Assembly (NCBI RefSeq): GCF_001549985.1
Contig: NZ_LROZ01000001.1
Coordinates: 372,001 to 436,000 of the forward strand
Reading direction: 5' to 3'
DNA: 64,000 nucleotides
Source: Myroides odoratus
Lineage (GTDB): Bacteria; Bacteroidota; Bacteroidia; Flavobacteriales; Flavobacteriaceae
Shown here: positions 18,193 to 26,148 of the stretch, piece by piece
Position numbering within the stretch: position 1 is the first letter of the stretch
Layout of the letters: the number at the start of each line of letters is the position of its first letter
Translations under genes and position numbers: made by a program
Notes under the pieces: model-generated
What the model was told of the DNA's origin: nothing
The model's database searches: none
What the model saw: only the letters and a program-made list of their open reading frames with translations

Positions 18193-18309
18193 ATGGCATC
18201 TATCTTCCCTAGAGCCACAATACTTATTTATTTATGTGAATTCATCTCCAATGCCGTGAGTAGTGGTGTACGGGCCACAATAGTATATTACTCATTCATT
18301 TACATTTGA
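18193..18309 (+). CDS. Putative 38-residue leader peptide of the ABC-F gene
   Basis: An ATG opens 38 codons that stop six bases before the ABC-F start, in a different frame. The peptide contains an internal echo, RATILIYL and RATIVYYS, produced by a direct repeat GCCACAATA at 18214-18222 and 18274-18282. Between them lies GAGTAGTGG (18258-18266), whose GTGG can pair with the CCAC of either copy, giving two mutually exclusive hairpins. Translated leaders with switching hairpins control many antibiotic-resistance ABC-F genes by ribosome stalling. That mechanism is known for the family; its operation here is inferred. Confidence 0.5.
   Translation: MASIFPRATILIYLCEFISNAVSSGVRATIVYYSFIYI
18214..18293 (+). 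promoter_or_regulatory. Candidate attenuator: alternative hairpins in the ABC-F leader
   Basis: Hairpin A pairs CCAC (18215-18218) and ACT (18222-18224) with AGT (18259-18261) and GTGG (18263-18266). Hairpin B pairs GAGTA-GTGG (18258-18266) with CCAC (18275-18278) and TACTC (18289-18293). Both use the same GTGG, so only one can form at a time. A ribosome stalled in the leader ORF would choose between them. Confidence 0.45.
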
Positions 18310-18314
18310 TTATT

Positions 18315-19904
18315 ATGTCTATCGTTATAAAAAATCTATCCTACGAACATTCGGATAAAACACCTTTATTTCACCAGGTTGACCTTGTGCTGAACAAAGG
18401 AGAAAAAGCCAATCTAATTGGTGCAAACGGAACAGGTAAAAGTACCTTATTGAAGCTTATTGCTACTACATCACTCCCAGCTATTCAGCTCGGTGGTACA
18501 GCCTATTATTTACCTCAAATTAACACCAATCAAATGACGGGGCAAACCATTCAGGAAGCCTTACAAACAGATAAAAAACTACAAGCCTTACATCGCATTT
18601 TACAAGGCTCTGTAGAAGAACAGGATTATGTTGACTTAGATGATGATTGGCAAATTGAAGAAAATATTGCACAAGCACTTCAATACTGGCAACTAGAAGG
18701 AAAGGATTTGGCCCTTCCCATGCACCAATTGAGTGGAGGACAACAGATGCGCGTGTATTTTGCCTGCATTCACATCCATCAACCGGATATACTCCTGCTA
18801 GATGAGCCAACCAATCACATTGATCAAGCTACGCGACAAATGTTGTTTGACTTTTTGGATCAATACAGAGGCACAGTACTTATCGTGAGTCACGATATCG
18901 AACTATTAAATCGACAATCGCTTACGTTTGAAATTACCACACAAGGGATTCAAGCGTACAAAGGCAATTATGACTTTTACAACACACAAAAACAAGAGGA
19001 ATTATCTTCCCTTCAACATCGCATTGATACCCTTTCTAAGGATTTACGTCAAGTAAAAACAGACCAACAGAAACTACTTCAAAAGCAACAAAAAGCAGTA
19101 GGTCAACACAAAAAGGCAGAGCAAAAAGGCGGTTTGCCTAAGATTGTTGTCAATACACTAAAAAATGCAGCAGAAAATAGCAGTGCGAAAAGCACAGAAG
19201 TACAAGTAGAAAAACAACAAAAACTACAAGGCGAACTTTGGGAGTTAAAAGATCAGTTGGAACAAGTCAAACCCTTTCATTTGAACTTCAACCCTTCGCA
19301 CTTACATCCCAATAAGGTGTTGTTTCAGGTAAAAGAAGTCAACTATCAATATGACGCAACAGTAGCAGGTATATGGTCAACTCCCTTAAATCTAGAAATT
19401 CGAAGTGGAGAACGCCTTTTAATTGAGGGACCAAATGGTTCTGGGAAATCCACGTTATTGCATCTATTAGCAGGAAATCTACAACCTACTACAGGGCAGG
19501 TTGAGCGATTGACTCCCAATATGGTTTACTTGGATCAGTTTTATACCCTACTCAATCAGCACAAAACAATACTAGAACAAGCCCAAGCATTTAACCGCAA
19601 CTTACTGGATGAAGCTAGTTTAAAAAACACTTTATTTCAATATGGTTTTCGACCTGAAAGCTGGGCCAAACCAATTATGCAATTAAGTGGTGGGGAATGC
19701 CTGCGCTTAACTGTTTGTTGTTTGAATCTTTCCTTGCCTTCTATTGATGTATTGCTATTGGATGAACCGAGCAATAACCTAGATATTTTTGGCTTAGAAC
19801 GATTGTATCAAGCACTAAACCTATACCAAGGAACCATTGTATTTGTCTCCCACGATATCAATTTACGTCAAGCGATTCAACCCAATCGCGTCATTGAAAT
19901 GTAA
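18315..19904 (+). CDS. ABC-F family ATPase
   Basis: The 529-residue protein has two ABC domains and no membrane part. Domain 1: Walker A GANGTGKST, signature LSGGQQMRV, Walker B LLLDEPTNHID. Domain 2: GPNGSGKST, LSGGECLRLT, LLLDEPSNNLD. The linker between them (about 230-320) is long and rich in Lys and Gln, as in ABC-F proteins that reach into the ribosome. ABC-F proteins act on ribosomes, either in translation quality control or in protecting from antibiotics. I chose ATG 18315 (MSIVIKNLS) over an upstream TTG at 18306, since the leader ORF ends between them. The leader arrangement favours an inducible, resistance-type role, but the class cannot be fixed by eye. Confidence 0.9.
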   Translation: MSIVIKNLSYEHSDKTPLFHQVDLVLNKGEKANLIGANGTGKSTLLKLIATTSLPAIQLGGTAYYLPQINTNQMTGQTIQEALQTDKKLQALHRILQGSVEEQDYVDLDDDWQIEENIAQALQYWQLEGKDLALPMHQLSGGQQMRVYFACIHIHQPDILLLDEPTNHIDQATRQMLFDFLDQYRGTVLIVSHDIELLNRQSLTFEITTQGIQAYKGNYDFYNTQKQEELSSLQHRIDTLSKDLRQVKTDQQKLLQKQQKAVGQHKKAEQKGGLPKIVVNTLKNAAENSSAKSTEVQVEKQQKLQGELWELKDQLEQVKPFHLNFNPSHLHPNKVLFQVKEVNYQYDATVAGIWSTPLNLEIRSGERLLIEGPNGSGKSTLLHLLAGNLQPTTGQVERLTPNMVYLDQFYTLLNQHKTILEQAQAFNRNLLDEASLKNTLFQYGFRPESWAKPIMQLSGGECLRLTVCCLNLSLPSIDVLLLDEPSNNLDIFGLERLYQALNLYQGTIVFVSHDINLRQAIQPNRVIEM

Positions 19905-20307
19905 TTTTTATTTGAGGGGAAATAGCACAAAAATGCTAATGCTAACAAAAAGAAAAGCAGCCTTACCACACCATATGTCCTACTGACGAAGGAAGTTTCG
20001 CATCCATTTATCAACGCTTGTCAAAAACAAGATTAAAGAAGCGCTGGATGCGACCCTTCCTCCGTCAGGGTGACATCGCGCGTGTGAGTGCGGTACAGTT
20101 AAAAAAGGATAAATAATTGATTTTCAAACTAAAGAGCATTCCTACAAAAAGACAGCTCCTAAAAAAAAAATCAAAAGAAAATGGAGATTCATAGAATGTC
20201 AAAACAAGATAGCAATCCTATAAGATAAAAGCAGACCTATCCTACTCTTCTATAAAGCTTGAAAAATTATCCCTTTTATTTTTCTAATGGTTATACAGTT
20301 CCAACAC
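19905..20307. other. Gene-free stretch holding palindromic element copy 1
   Basis: Apart from the 102-bp element at 19975-20076 I see no coding region, RNA gene or convincing terminator here. The stretch separates the convergent ABC-F and immunity-like genes. Confidence 0.6.
19975..20076 (+). repeat. 102-bp palindromic element, copy 1
   Basis: Two imperfect inverted arms of 32 bp (19975-20006 and 20045-20076; arm 2 reads TGGATGCGACCCTTCC then TCCGTCAGGGTGACAT) flank a 38-bp centre that has its own small hairpin CTTGT-caaaa-ACAAG. Copy 2 at 23787-23888 has the same length and orientation, with an identical centre and second arm and only three differences in the first arm. Looks like a REP/MITE-type dispersed element; it encodes nothing. 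Confidence 0.85.
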
Positions 20308-20646
20308 CTAACTATTCGCTTCTACAAAATCTTTAAAATCTTTTAGAAAATCAATAAAAGTGTCGTGAGGTAAAATCAAATCTGCATCTTTTTGTTGACT
20401 ATTCAAATCAAAAAACTGAACTCCATAGTCATTACTATATATATACAAATCGTCTCCCTCCGTCTGATATTTATATTCTTTATCCGTATCTTTGGTAGAA
20501 AGGATTCCATCTATCAGTTGCTGAATAATTTGTGGTGTCCAATATGAAAACCTTAATAAGGTGATTGGATAAAAATCATCATCTTCAACATCTATATCAT
20601 ACAGAACAGAATTAGATATCTTATACTTCGAAAATTTATATTTCAT
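20308..20646 (-). CDS. Putative immunity protein for the EndoU toxin
   Basis: I do not recognise the family. The 112-residue protein is acidic (many Asp and Glu), has no signal peptide or membrane span, and lies 11 bp downstream of the toxin gene on the same strand. That is the standard place for a cognate immunity gene in polymorphic toxin loci. Aromatic and acidic patches such as DIDVEDDDFYP and YIYSNDYGVQFFD would suit binding to a basic nuclease. Function rests on position and charge only. Confidence 0.6.
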   Translation of the reverse strand: MKYKFSKYKISNSVLYDIDVEDDDFYPITLLRFSYWTPQIIQQLIDGILSTKDTDKEYKYQTEGDDLYIYSNDYGVQFFDLNSQQKDADLILPHDTFIDFLKDFKDFVEANS

Positions 20647-20657
20647 ATTATTAAATT

Positions 20658-23132
20658 TTACATTTTTGGATAAGCATTTAAAATTTTCCCATAGTCATCA
20701 GTTTCTAGAACTATATCAAATCTACTTGTTGATTCTCCAATAAACTTATTTAATATTCCTTTCTTTTTTTTAGGAATTTGTCCTACTCCTTTCGCCACAG
20801 TATTTTCATAAACAAAAGCTATTTCTTGTTTAATCCGTTCTAAATCCCAATTACTTGGAAACATAGAACTCATTGCTTCTTTTTCTAACCAGCCATCTCT
20901 GTATTTTACATAAATTCTGGTTCTATACGGCTGATTAACTCTTGGAGGATTAGGAATCGGTTTGCCTTTAAGTCTAATTGTTTTACCTATTGCTGCTGAA
21001 CTGTGCCCCCCTTCTGAAACTAATACTTCCATTTTATAACCTGTTCGATGGCTTTCTATTAATAACGTATTAAACTCACCATTTAAGTGATTATAAAAAG
21101 TAGGATCTATCTTATCTCCCCATCTCCTCAAAGCATTTACACGTAGATAACTATTTTCTAAATTAGTTACAAGTTCCTTACTCTTAGCTCCAAAAACCTC
21201 ATCTAAACTATTTCTTACCGTTTTAGCATCTCCACTAGCGAGTACTTCTCCTTTATAAACGACAACCAGACCTTCTTTACCAGCTTTTCCACCAACCATC
21301 TCACCTTTAACAAACAACACACCCGCTTCTTGTAAACGACTAACCTCACTCATTCGAATTACGGTCGACGTGGTACGGGAGACTTCTTCACTTGTAGTGA
21401 GTACAGTAAGTGTATGCGTAGTAAAGTTAGGAATATTTAATTCCATTACTAAACGCAATAAGCTACTTCTTAGAAAGTTTTTTGTCGTTGTAGTAATTGC
21501 TTTGTTTAGCAATTTTACTCCTGTGGTAAATACACTACTTACAAGTAGAGGTCCTACTGCAGTGATACTTCCCGCTAAATATATCTTTTCCCAATTTGCT
21601 AAGAATTCCCTCCCCTCTTCTGTTTGCATTAAAGGATCTTGACTCACAGCAATCAAGGTATCTGTTGTGGCTAAGGAAATATCAATAAGACCTAACCCTA
21701 TTAAAAGCGGGCTACCAGAGCCTAATGTGGCAATACCTAATACAATTGCTAGCACATTACCTCCTATACGCAGTACTAAAGCAATATCTTGCCATTCTTC
21801 TTCATCGGCTATTGCCTTTACATAAATAGCGGGTACTTGATAAGGTATCCCCTCCCTTTCATCCATATTCATCAGCAATACAGCCGCTAAAGGATCATAA
21901 TAAGTACCTTCATTTTCAGCTGTGTAAGTAGTGATATCTACTTCTATTTGCTCCTTATATCGCGGAATATCCTCTAAAGGAGTTAGTGTTTTCTTCTCCT
22001 TTTCCCCTACTAATTGCTGCAAATAAATCTTGTCCTTAAATTTATCCGAACGAGCTAGCACATTGCTATTTAGCTTATAATCCGCTCCAATTTTAAATAC
22101 AGCCCCTGTCTTTATTGCTCCTTGGTATTGATTACTTAAACTCAACGCATATAAAAAGTCAGCAAAAATCATCCGATTTTTTTGTGTTATACCATCAATA
22201 GTAGAAACACCATCCATATTTTGATATAATTCCTTGACCAATATGGGATTATTTAGAAATAGATGGTAGACTAACTTGCTATCTCCTAGAACGCGTAACA
22301 AATTAATTATCGCTCCACTACTATCCCTAAAAGCGCTAAAATACCCCATATCATCGTAGCTTTTCAAAATACTAAGATGTTCTACAACAAGTTTAAATTC
22401 CAGGAATGGCCGTATCCATTCAAAAGCAAAATCAGGAATAGTTTCGTATAAAAACTTAAGTTCTGAAGCACTAGTTGCACCTAAAATCTTTTGAACATAC
22501 TTTTTTGCTATTTGCTGTCGGACATAGTTAGCCTCTCTTTTTCCTGCAATTACTTCAACCAAAGCACAAAAATCAGTAAAGTCCTCACTTGTTAAACTCA
22601 CTGCAATATATTTTTCTGCTATTCTAAAATCATTGATATCTATCGTATCAGAGGCATTCTTTCTATACTTTTCCGTGTTTTCATAATAAAAACACAGGCT
22701 ACCAGCTATATAATTTTTTATAGGGTCGAGATGCAACATAAATGCCCATCCTTCTTCTAGATAATCTATTCTTTTATTCAATAATGCAGCAATGGCTACT
22801 TCAATCTTTTGGTTATTTTCATTGGTATAAACAAAAGGTACATTATGTGCTATCACATTGATTCTGGGTATAAAGCCTCCCTCACCATCTCTCACATTAA
22901 CCGAAGTATAAGAAGAGGGTGCTGCAAATGCTGTCCAATTAAAAAGAAGGCTACTGTCAACAACAGTATCATGTAGAAAGCGGATTAACTGTGGAAATTT
23001 AATTCCTTCTCCTATTTTTGACCCGTAGAAATCTGCTTTATACTCACCTGTATCAGGCACAGGTTGCTCAAAAGCAGTACCCTCACGCATTTCTTTCCAA
23101 ACATCCCGTGAGAAATTATTAAAATTATTCAT
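20658..23132 (-). CDS. Polymorphic toxin with C-terminal EndoU-type RNase domain
   Basis: The 824-residue protein has a long N-terminal part I cannot assign (1-440), two hydrophobic stretches (about 450-496 and 518-541) that may cross or insert into a membrane, and a C-terminal domain (about 690-824) resembling bacterial EndoU nucleases. The latter shows a His pair (SHRTG at H695, GGHSS at H710), a Lys-rich middle, SSMFPSNWDLERI (about 755-767) and a final NAYP, as in that family. Bacterial EndoU toxins cut RNA, often tRNA, in competitors. There is no N-terminal signal peptide, so delivery by a contractile or other specialised system is likely. An immunity-like gene follows at once, and the locus is bracketed by palindromic repeats. 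Confidence 0.72.
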   Translation of the reverse strand: MNNFNNFSRDVWKEMREGTAFEQPVPDTGEYKADFYGSKIGEGIKFPQLIRFLHDTVVDSSLLFNWTAFAAPSSYTSVNVRDGEGGFIPRINVIAHNVPFVYTNENNQKIEVAIAALLNKRIDYLEEGWAFMLHLDPIKNYIAGSLCFYYENTEKYRKNASDTIDINDFRIAEKYIAVSLTSEDFTDFCALVEVIAGKREANYVRQQIAKKYVQKILGATSASELKFLYETIPDFAFEWIRPFLEFKLVVEHLSILKSYDDMGYFSAFRDSSGAIINLLRVLGDSKLVYHLFLNNPILVKELYQNMDGVSTIDGITQKNRMIFADFLYALSLSNQYQGAIKTGAVFKIGADYKLNSNVLARSDKFKDKIYLQQLVGEKEKKTLTPLEDIPRYKEQIEVDITTYTAENEGTYYDPLAAVLLMNMDEREGIPYQVPAIYVKAIADEEEWQDIALVLRIGGNVLAIVLGIATLGSGSPLLIGLGLIDISLATTDTLIAVSQDPLMQTEEGREFLANWEKIYLAGSITAVGPLLVSSVFTTGVKLLNKAITTTTKNFLRSSLLRLVMELNIPNFTTHTLTVLTTSEEVSRTTSTVIRMSEVSRLQEAGVLFVKGEMVGGKAGKEGLVVVYKGEVLASGDAKTVRNSLDEVFGAKSKELVTNLENSYLRVNALRRWGDKIDPTFYNHLNGEFNTLLIESHRTGYKMEVLVSEGGHSSAAIGKTIRLKGKPIPNPPRVNQPYRTRIYVKYRDGWLEKEAMSSMFPSNWDLERIKQEIAFVYENTVAKGVGQIPKKKKGILNKFIGESTSRFDIVLETDDYGKILNAYPKM

Positions 23133-23192
23133 AAACTATCTTCGTATAAGCTATTTCGGCTTAAAAACCGAAATAGCTATTAGACTTTTTTA

Positions 23193-23819
23193 CTAACGAT
23201 TCACAAACTCTGGTTCAGGCCCCGTATCTCCACCGATTAAATTATCATTGAGTACAAATGCATCACTACAAGGCACTTGAGACGGGTCTTCAAAATCTGC
23301 TGTATCATCACAGTTACACGGTAAGGCTTTTTCTACTTCTAGACCAGCACTTTTCGCTTGTAAGATGGTCAGTGAAGTCGGAATACGCGTAATCCATGCT
23401 TTCCCTTCTTTTACGGTTTCTGCTTGGCGTACCTCATCAATCAACGACAGGTACAACTCATCGCCAATCACAGGTATTTCACCTCCATTCCATATTTTTC
23501 CTGTACTCATATACAACTGTACGGCTTCCTCAAAGCCTGGACGCACGGTTGCCACAACACGAGCCATTCCCGATTGCATAAAGCTTCTGAAAATAGGATC
23601 ATCACTTTCGTCATAAGTATATAAATCCGCCCAATGTCCTTTGCTTCCCCAATAAAAAGGATAGAAATTGTAAGAAATCGCCTCCCATTCAAAAGCTTGT
23701 TCCATGAATTTCGCTAAACTGGCATAAGCTTCTAGCTCCTTATTTTGTTGTACGGCAAAATCTGCAATTGTTTTTCCGCACACCATATGTCCTGCTGACG
23801 AAGGAAGCATCGCATCCAT
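23193..23819 (-). pseudogene. C-terminal remnant of a larger protein, 5' end replaced by a repeat
   Basis: The open frame gives 208 residues, but its first dozen (MDAMLPSSAGHMV) are encoded by arm 1 of the palindromic element at 23787-23888. True protein-like sequence begins only at about CGKTIADFAVQQ. The body contains phrases such as FYPFYWGSKGHWADLY and VRPGFEEAVQLYMSTGKIWNGG, which I associate with the C-terminal end of very long Bacteroidota proteins of injection-system or toxin loci; that memory was not checked. The likely history is loss of the 5' part at the element. It could still be translated from the repeat-borne ATG. The toxin gene follows 60 bp downstream. Confidence 0.6.
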
Positions 23820-23888
23820 TTATCAACGCTTGTCAAAAACAAGATTAAAGAAGCGCTGGATGCGACCCTTCCTCCGTCAGGGTGACAT
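23787..23888 (+). repeat. 102-bp palindromic element, copy 2
   Basis: Same length and orientation as copy 1: arms at 23787-23818 and 23857-23888, centre identical over 38 bp. Seven bases preceding the first arm (CACACCA) are also shared. This copy overlaps the apparent start of the remnant gene. Together the copies bracket the toxin-immunity genes as 3.8-kb-spaced direct repeats. Confidence 0.85.
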
Positions 23889-23929
23889 GCCGTACGTGAG
23901 CACAATAGGGTTGGTGAAGCGTAATTCAC

Positions 23930-23961
23930 AAAAAAAAGGGAGCATCAACATGCTCCCCTTT
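23930..23961 (-). terminator. Terminator of the Hsp90/Sel1/TPR operon
   Basis: On the minus strand, a stem of ten pairs (AAGGGGAGCAT with its complement) is followed by a run of seven T. It lies 46 bp past the stop of the last operon gene. Confidence 0.8.
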
Positions 23962-24006
23962 GGTTTATTTTTTATCCACAACGAAAAATTTCATTCGTTT
24001 TTTTTA

Positions 24007-25065
24007 TTACAATGCGGCAATTTCCGTAGTGTAATTCGCATTCTTGTTTCTCGCATCGAAACGCGAAGCAAAGGCCTCTGCTTGTGCTTTGAAGTGGGTG
24101 TATAGATCCGCTAACTGATATACCCCATTCTCTTGGTAATACGGCAATTGAGGAGAAAGTTGCAAGGTTTTTGTTCCTCCTTGTTTCATAATCGGCATCA
24201 TATAGCGCGCAAAATTATAGCGGTGAATATCTTCTGCTTCAATATCCCATGTTGCGATACGTTCAAAGAACGACCAAGTTTCTGGGTGGTTGATTGCATT
24301 CATATACGACATCAACAAGCCCATCGAATACCCCACAGAACTATCATATTGATCGTGTGCTTCGTATTCCTCAATCGCTTTATTGAAGTACTGCTCTGCC
24401 GCTGCTATATCTCCGGCTAACCAAGAATAGTAAGTCAAGCTACAAAACGTCTGGAACGGCATCGAATAACAAGTCAATTTCTTGTGAATTAAGTCTTGAG
24501 CTTTCACGATTGCCTCTTCGAGTTTTCCTTGGAAAAGCAATAATTCTACTTCGGTATCCAATTCACAAGCCGAACAATTCGTCATATCATCTACCAACTC
24601 GCTATTTGCCGCGTCGATGTATTGTTTTGCCAAATCATAATCGCGCAAATGAAAAGCCAATCCCGTCATCACGTTGTGATACGCACGGGTACTGAATCCA
24701 TTTTTCACTAAGCGACGTTTCAAGTCTTCCCCAATTTTTTCAATTTCTTCCAACGGAATTAAAGCACTGCGGTAAGCCGAGCAAAACATCCATTTGTATT
24801 CCCATAAGAATTCAGATTCATCGAAATAATCTTCATTAGCATCACTGGTGTGTAAAATCCAAGCAAAAGCTGGAAAACTCTCATTACAACGCGAAGTATT
24901 GCGTTCTTGGCGGATTAAATCCAAACGCAAATCAAATCCCCAATCTATATCATTGTGCTGATCGGCCAATTGTATGGCTTCTTTCAAAGCAACAATCTTA
25001 TCTTCTAAACTCTTTAATCCTTCTACCTTAAGCAAGATTTTCTGGATTTCTAAATTGTAATTCAT
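24007..25065 (-). CDS. TPR-like helical protein, paralogue B of the Hsp90-like operon
   Basis: The 352-residue protein is all-helical in pattern, with TPR-like pairs (for example RDYDLAKQYIDAAN and GDIAAAEQYFNKAIEEY). No signal peptide or membrane span is seen. It is a clear paralogue of the 359-residue product upstream: both begin with LEIQKILL, share a Cys-containing SESEFLxEYxWM.CSAY block near residue 100 and a WDxxAED block near residue 275. Paired paralogues of this kind may bind each other or the Hsp90-like protein as co-chaperones; that is an inference from the operon. Last gene of four, followed by a terminator. Family not recognised by name. Confidence 0.8.
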   Translation of the reverse strand: MNYNLEIQKILLKVEGLKSLEDKIVALKEAIQLADQHNDIDWGFDLRLDLIRQERNTSRCNESFPAFAWILHTSDANEDYFDESEFLWEYKWMFCSAYRSALIPLEEIEKIGEDLKRRLVKNGFSTRAYHNVMTGLAFHLRDYDLAKQYIDAANSELVDDMTNCSACELDTEVELLLFQGKLEEAIVKAQDLIHKKLTCYSMPFQTFCSLTYYSWLAGDIAAAEQYFNKAIEEYEAHDQYDSSVGYSMGLLMSYMNAINHPETWSFFERIATWDIEAEDIHRYNFARYMMPIMKQGGTKTLQLSPQLPYYQENGVYQLADLYTHFKAQAEAFASRFDARNKNANYTTEIAAL

Positions 25066-25067
25066 AG

Positions 25068-26147
25068 CTATTTTTTTCTTTTATTTTCTTCTTCCATTCG
25101 CTTGATCTCCTCTTGAGCAGCAGTATTTCCGTTTCGGATGTCAAAGCGCTGAGCCCAATCATATGCACTTGCTTTATAAGCCGCTGACAATTCCTTTAGG
25201 TCATACCACCCGTCTTCTTGATAGAAGGTAACTCCTGGCGATAGCGTTAATTGTTTTTTCTCTTTTTGGTCTAGGACAAACATCATATGTCGACTCAACA
25301 TCAGTTTCAAGTCATCTTCGGCATCCATATCCCAACCTGCGATAATTTCATAGTAATGCCAAAGACTTTCATCTCCTAGTAGGTGTAAGGCGTAAATCAA
25401 GCGCGTTAACCCATAAAGCAAAGAGCTATTGACTTCTGGTAATTGTGTAAATTCTTCTTTGGCTTTCTCTAAATATACCGCAGCGCGATCATCTCCATAG
25501 CGAACCATAAAATACCCCATGGAAACATACGTTTCAAAAGGCAAGGAGAAATCGCGTATTTTTTTGTACTCCATTTGTTGCATCAAAGCAATCGCCTCAT
25601 CAAAATGCCCCAAACGAGAAGCACTTTCAATTTCATTGTCATACACCACCGCTTCCCCACAAATATCATCCATAGCCTCTTCTCTTGCTTTCACTACATA
25701 AGCTCCTCCAAGTTCATAATCCCCTAAATGTTGGGCAAAACCCGCCATGGTATAATAATAGCTTCGCTTAGAAAACTTAAAATGCTCTAACTTCTGTTCC
25801 AAATCTGCAGCAATAGCATGTACTTGTTCCAAGGGAATATTCACATTGCCATAAGCAGAACAGATCATCCATTCATATTCTTCCAAAAACTCAGATTCTG
25901 ATAATTGATCGGGATGCAAACGCGCTTGTTCCAATAACCAAGCAAAAGCCAACGGACTTTCAATGCAAGAGGAAGAGCAGCGTTCTTCGCGTATCAACAT
26001 GATGCGCAAATCAATGGCCCAACTCAAATCTGCATGCTTATCTGCCAAATAAATGGCCTGTTTCAATTGAGCAATACAATGTTTGGAATCGGTATATTCC
26101 TCTTGGATTTGCAACAGTATTTTTTGTATTTCTAAACGATGTAGCAT
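25068..26147 (-). CDS. TPR-like helical protein, paralogue A of the Hsp90-like operon
   Basis: The 359-residue protein shares layout and several motifs with the next gene (LEIQKILLQIQEE at the start, SESEFLEEYEWMICSAYG near residue 100, WDMDAEDD near residue 275). Helix pairs such as DDRAAVYLEKAKEEFTQL point to TPR-type repeats. A highly charged tail, RMEEENKRKK, closes the protein. The start lies one base beyond the Hsp90-like stop codon, and its own stop is two bases before paralogue B, so the four genes must be transcribed together. TPR proteins are standard partners of Hsp90 in eukaryotes; a similar role here is inferred only. Confidence 0.8.
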   Translation of the reverse strand: MLHRLEIQKILLQIQEEYTDSKHCIAQLKQAIYLADKHADLSWAIDLRIMLIREERCSSSCIESPLAFAWLLEQARLHPDQLSESEFLEEYEWMICSAYGNVNIPLEQVHAIAADLEQKLEHFKFSKRSYYYTMAGFAQHLGDYELGGAYVVKAREEAMDDICGEAVVYDNEIESASRLGHFDEAIALMQQMEYKKIRDFSLPFETYVSMGYFMVRYGDDRAAVYLEKAKEEFTQLPEVNSSLLYGLTRLIYALHLLGDESLWHYYEIIAGWDMDAEDDLKLMLSRHMMFVLDQKEKKQLTLSPGVTFYQEDGWYDLKELSAAYKASAYDWAQRFDIRNGNTAAQEEIKRMEEENKRKK

Positions 26148-26148
26148 C

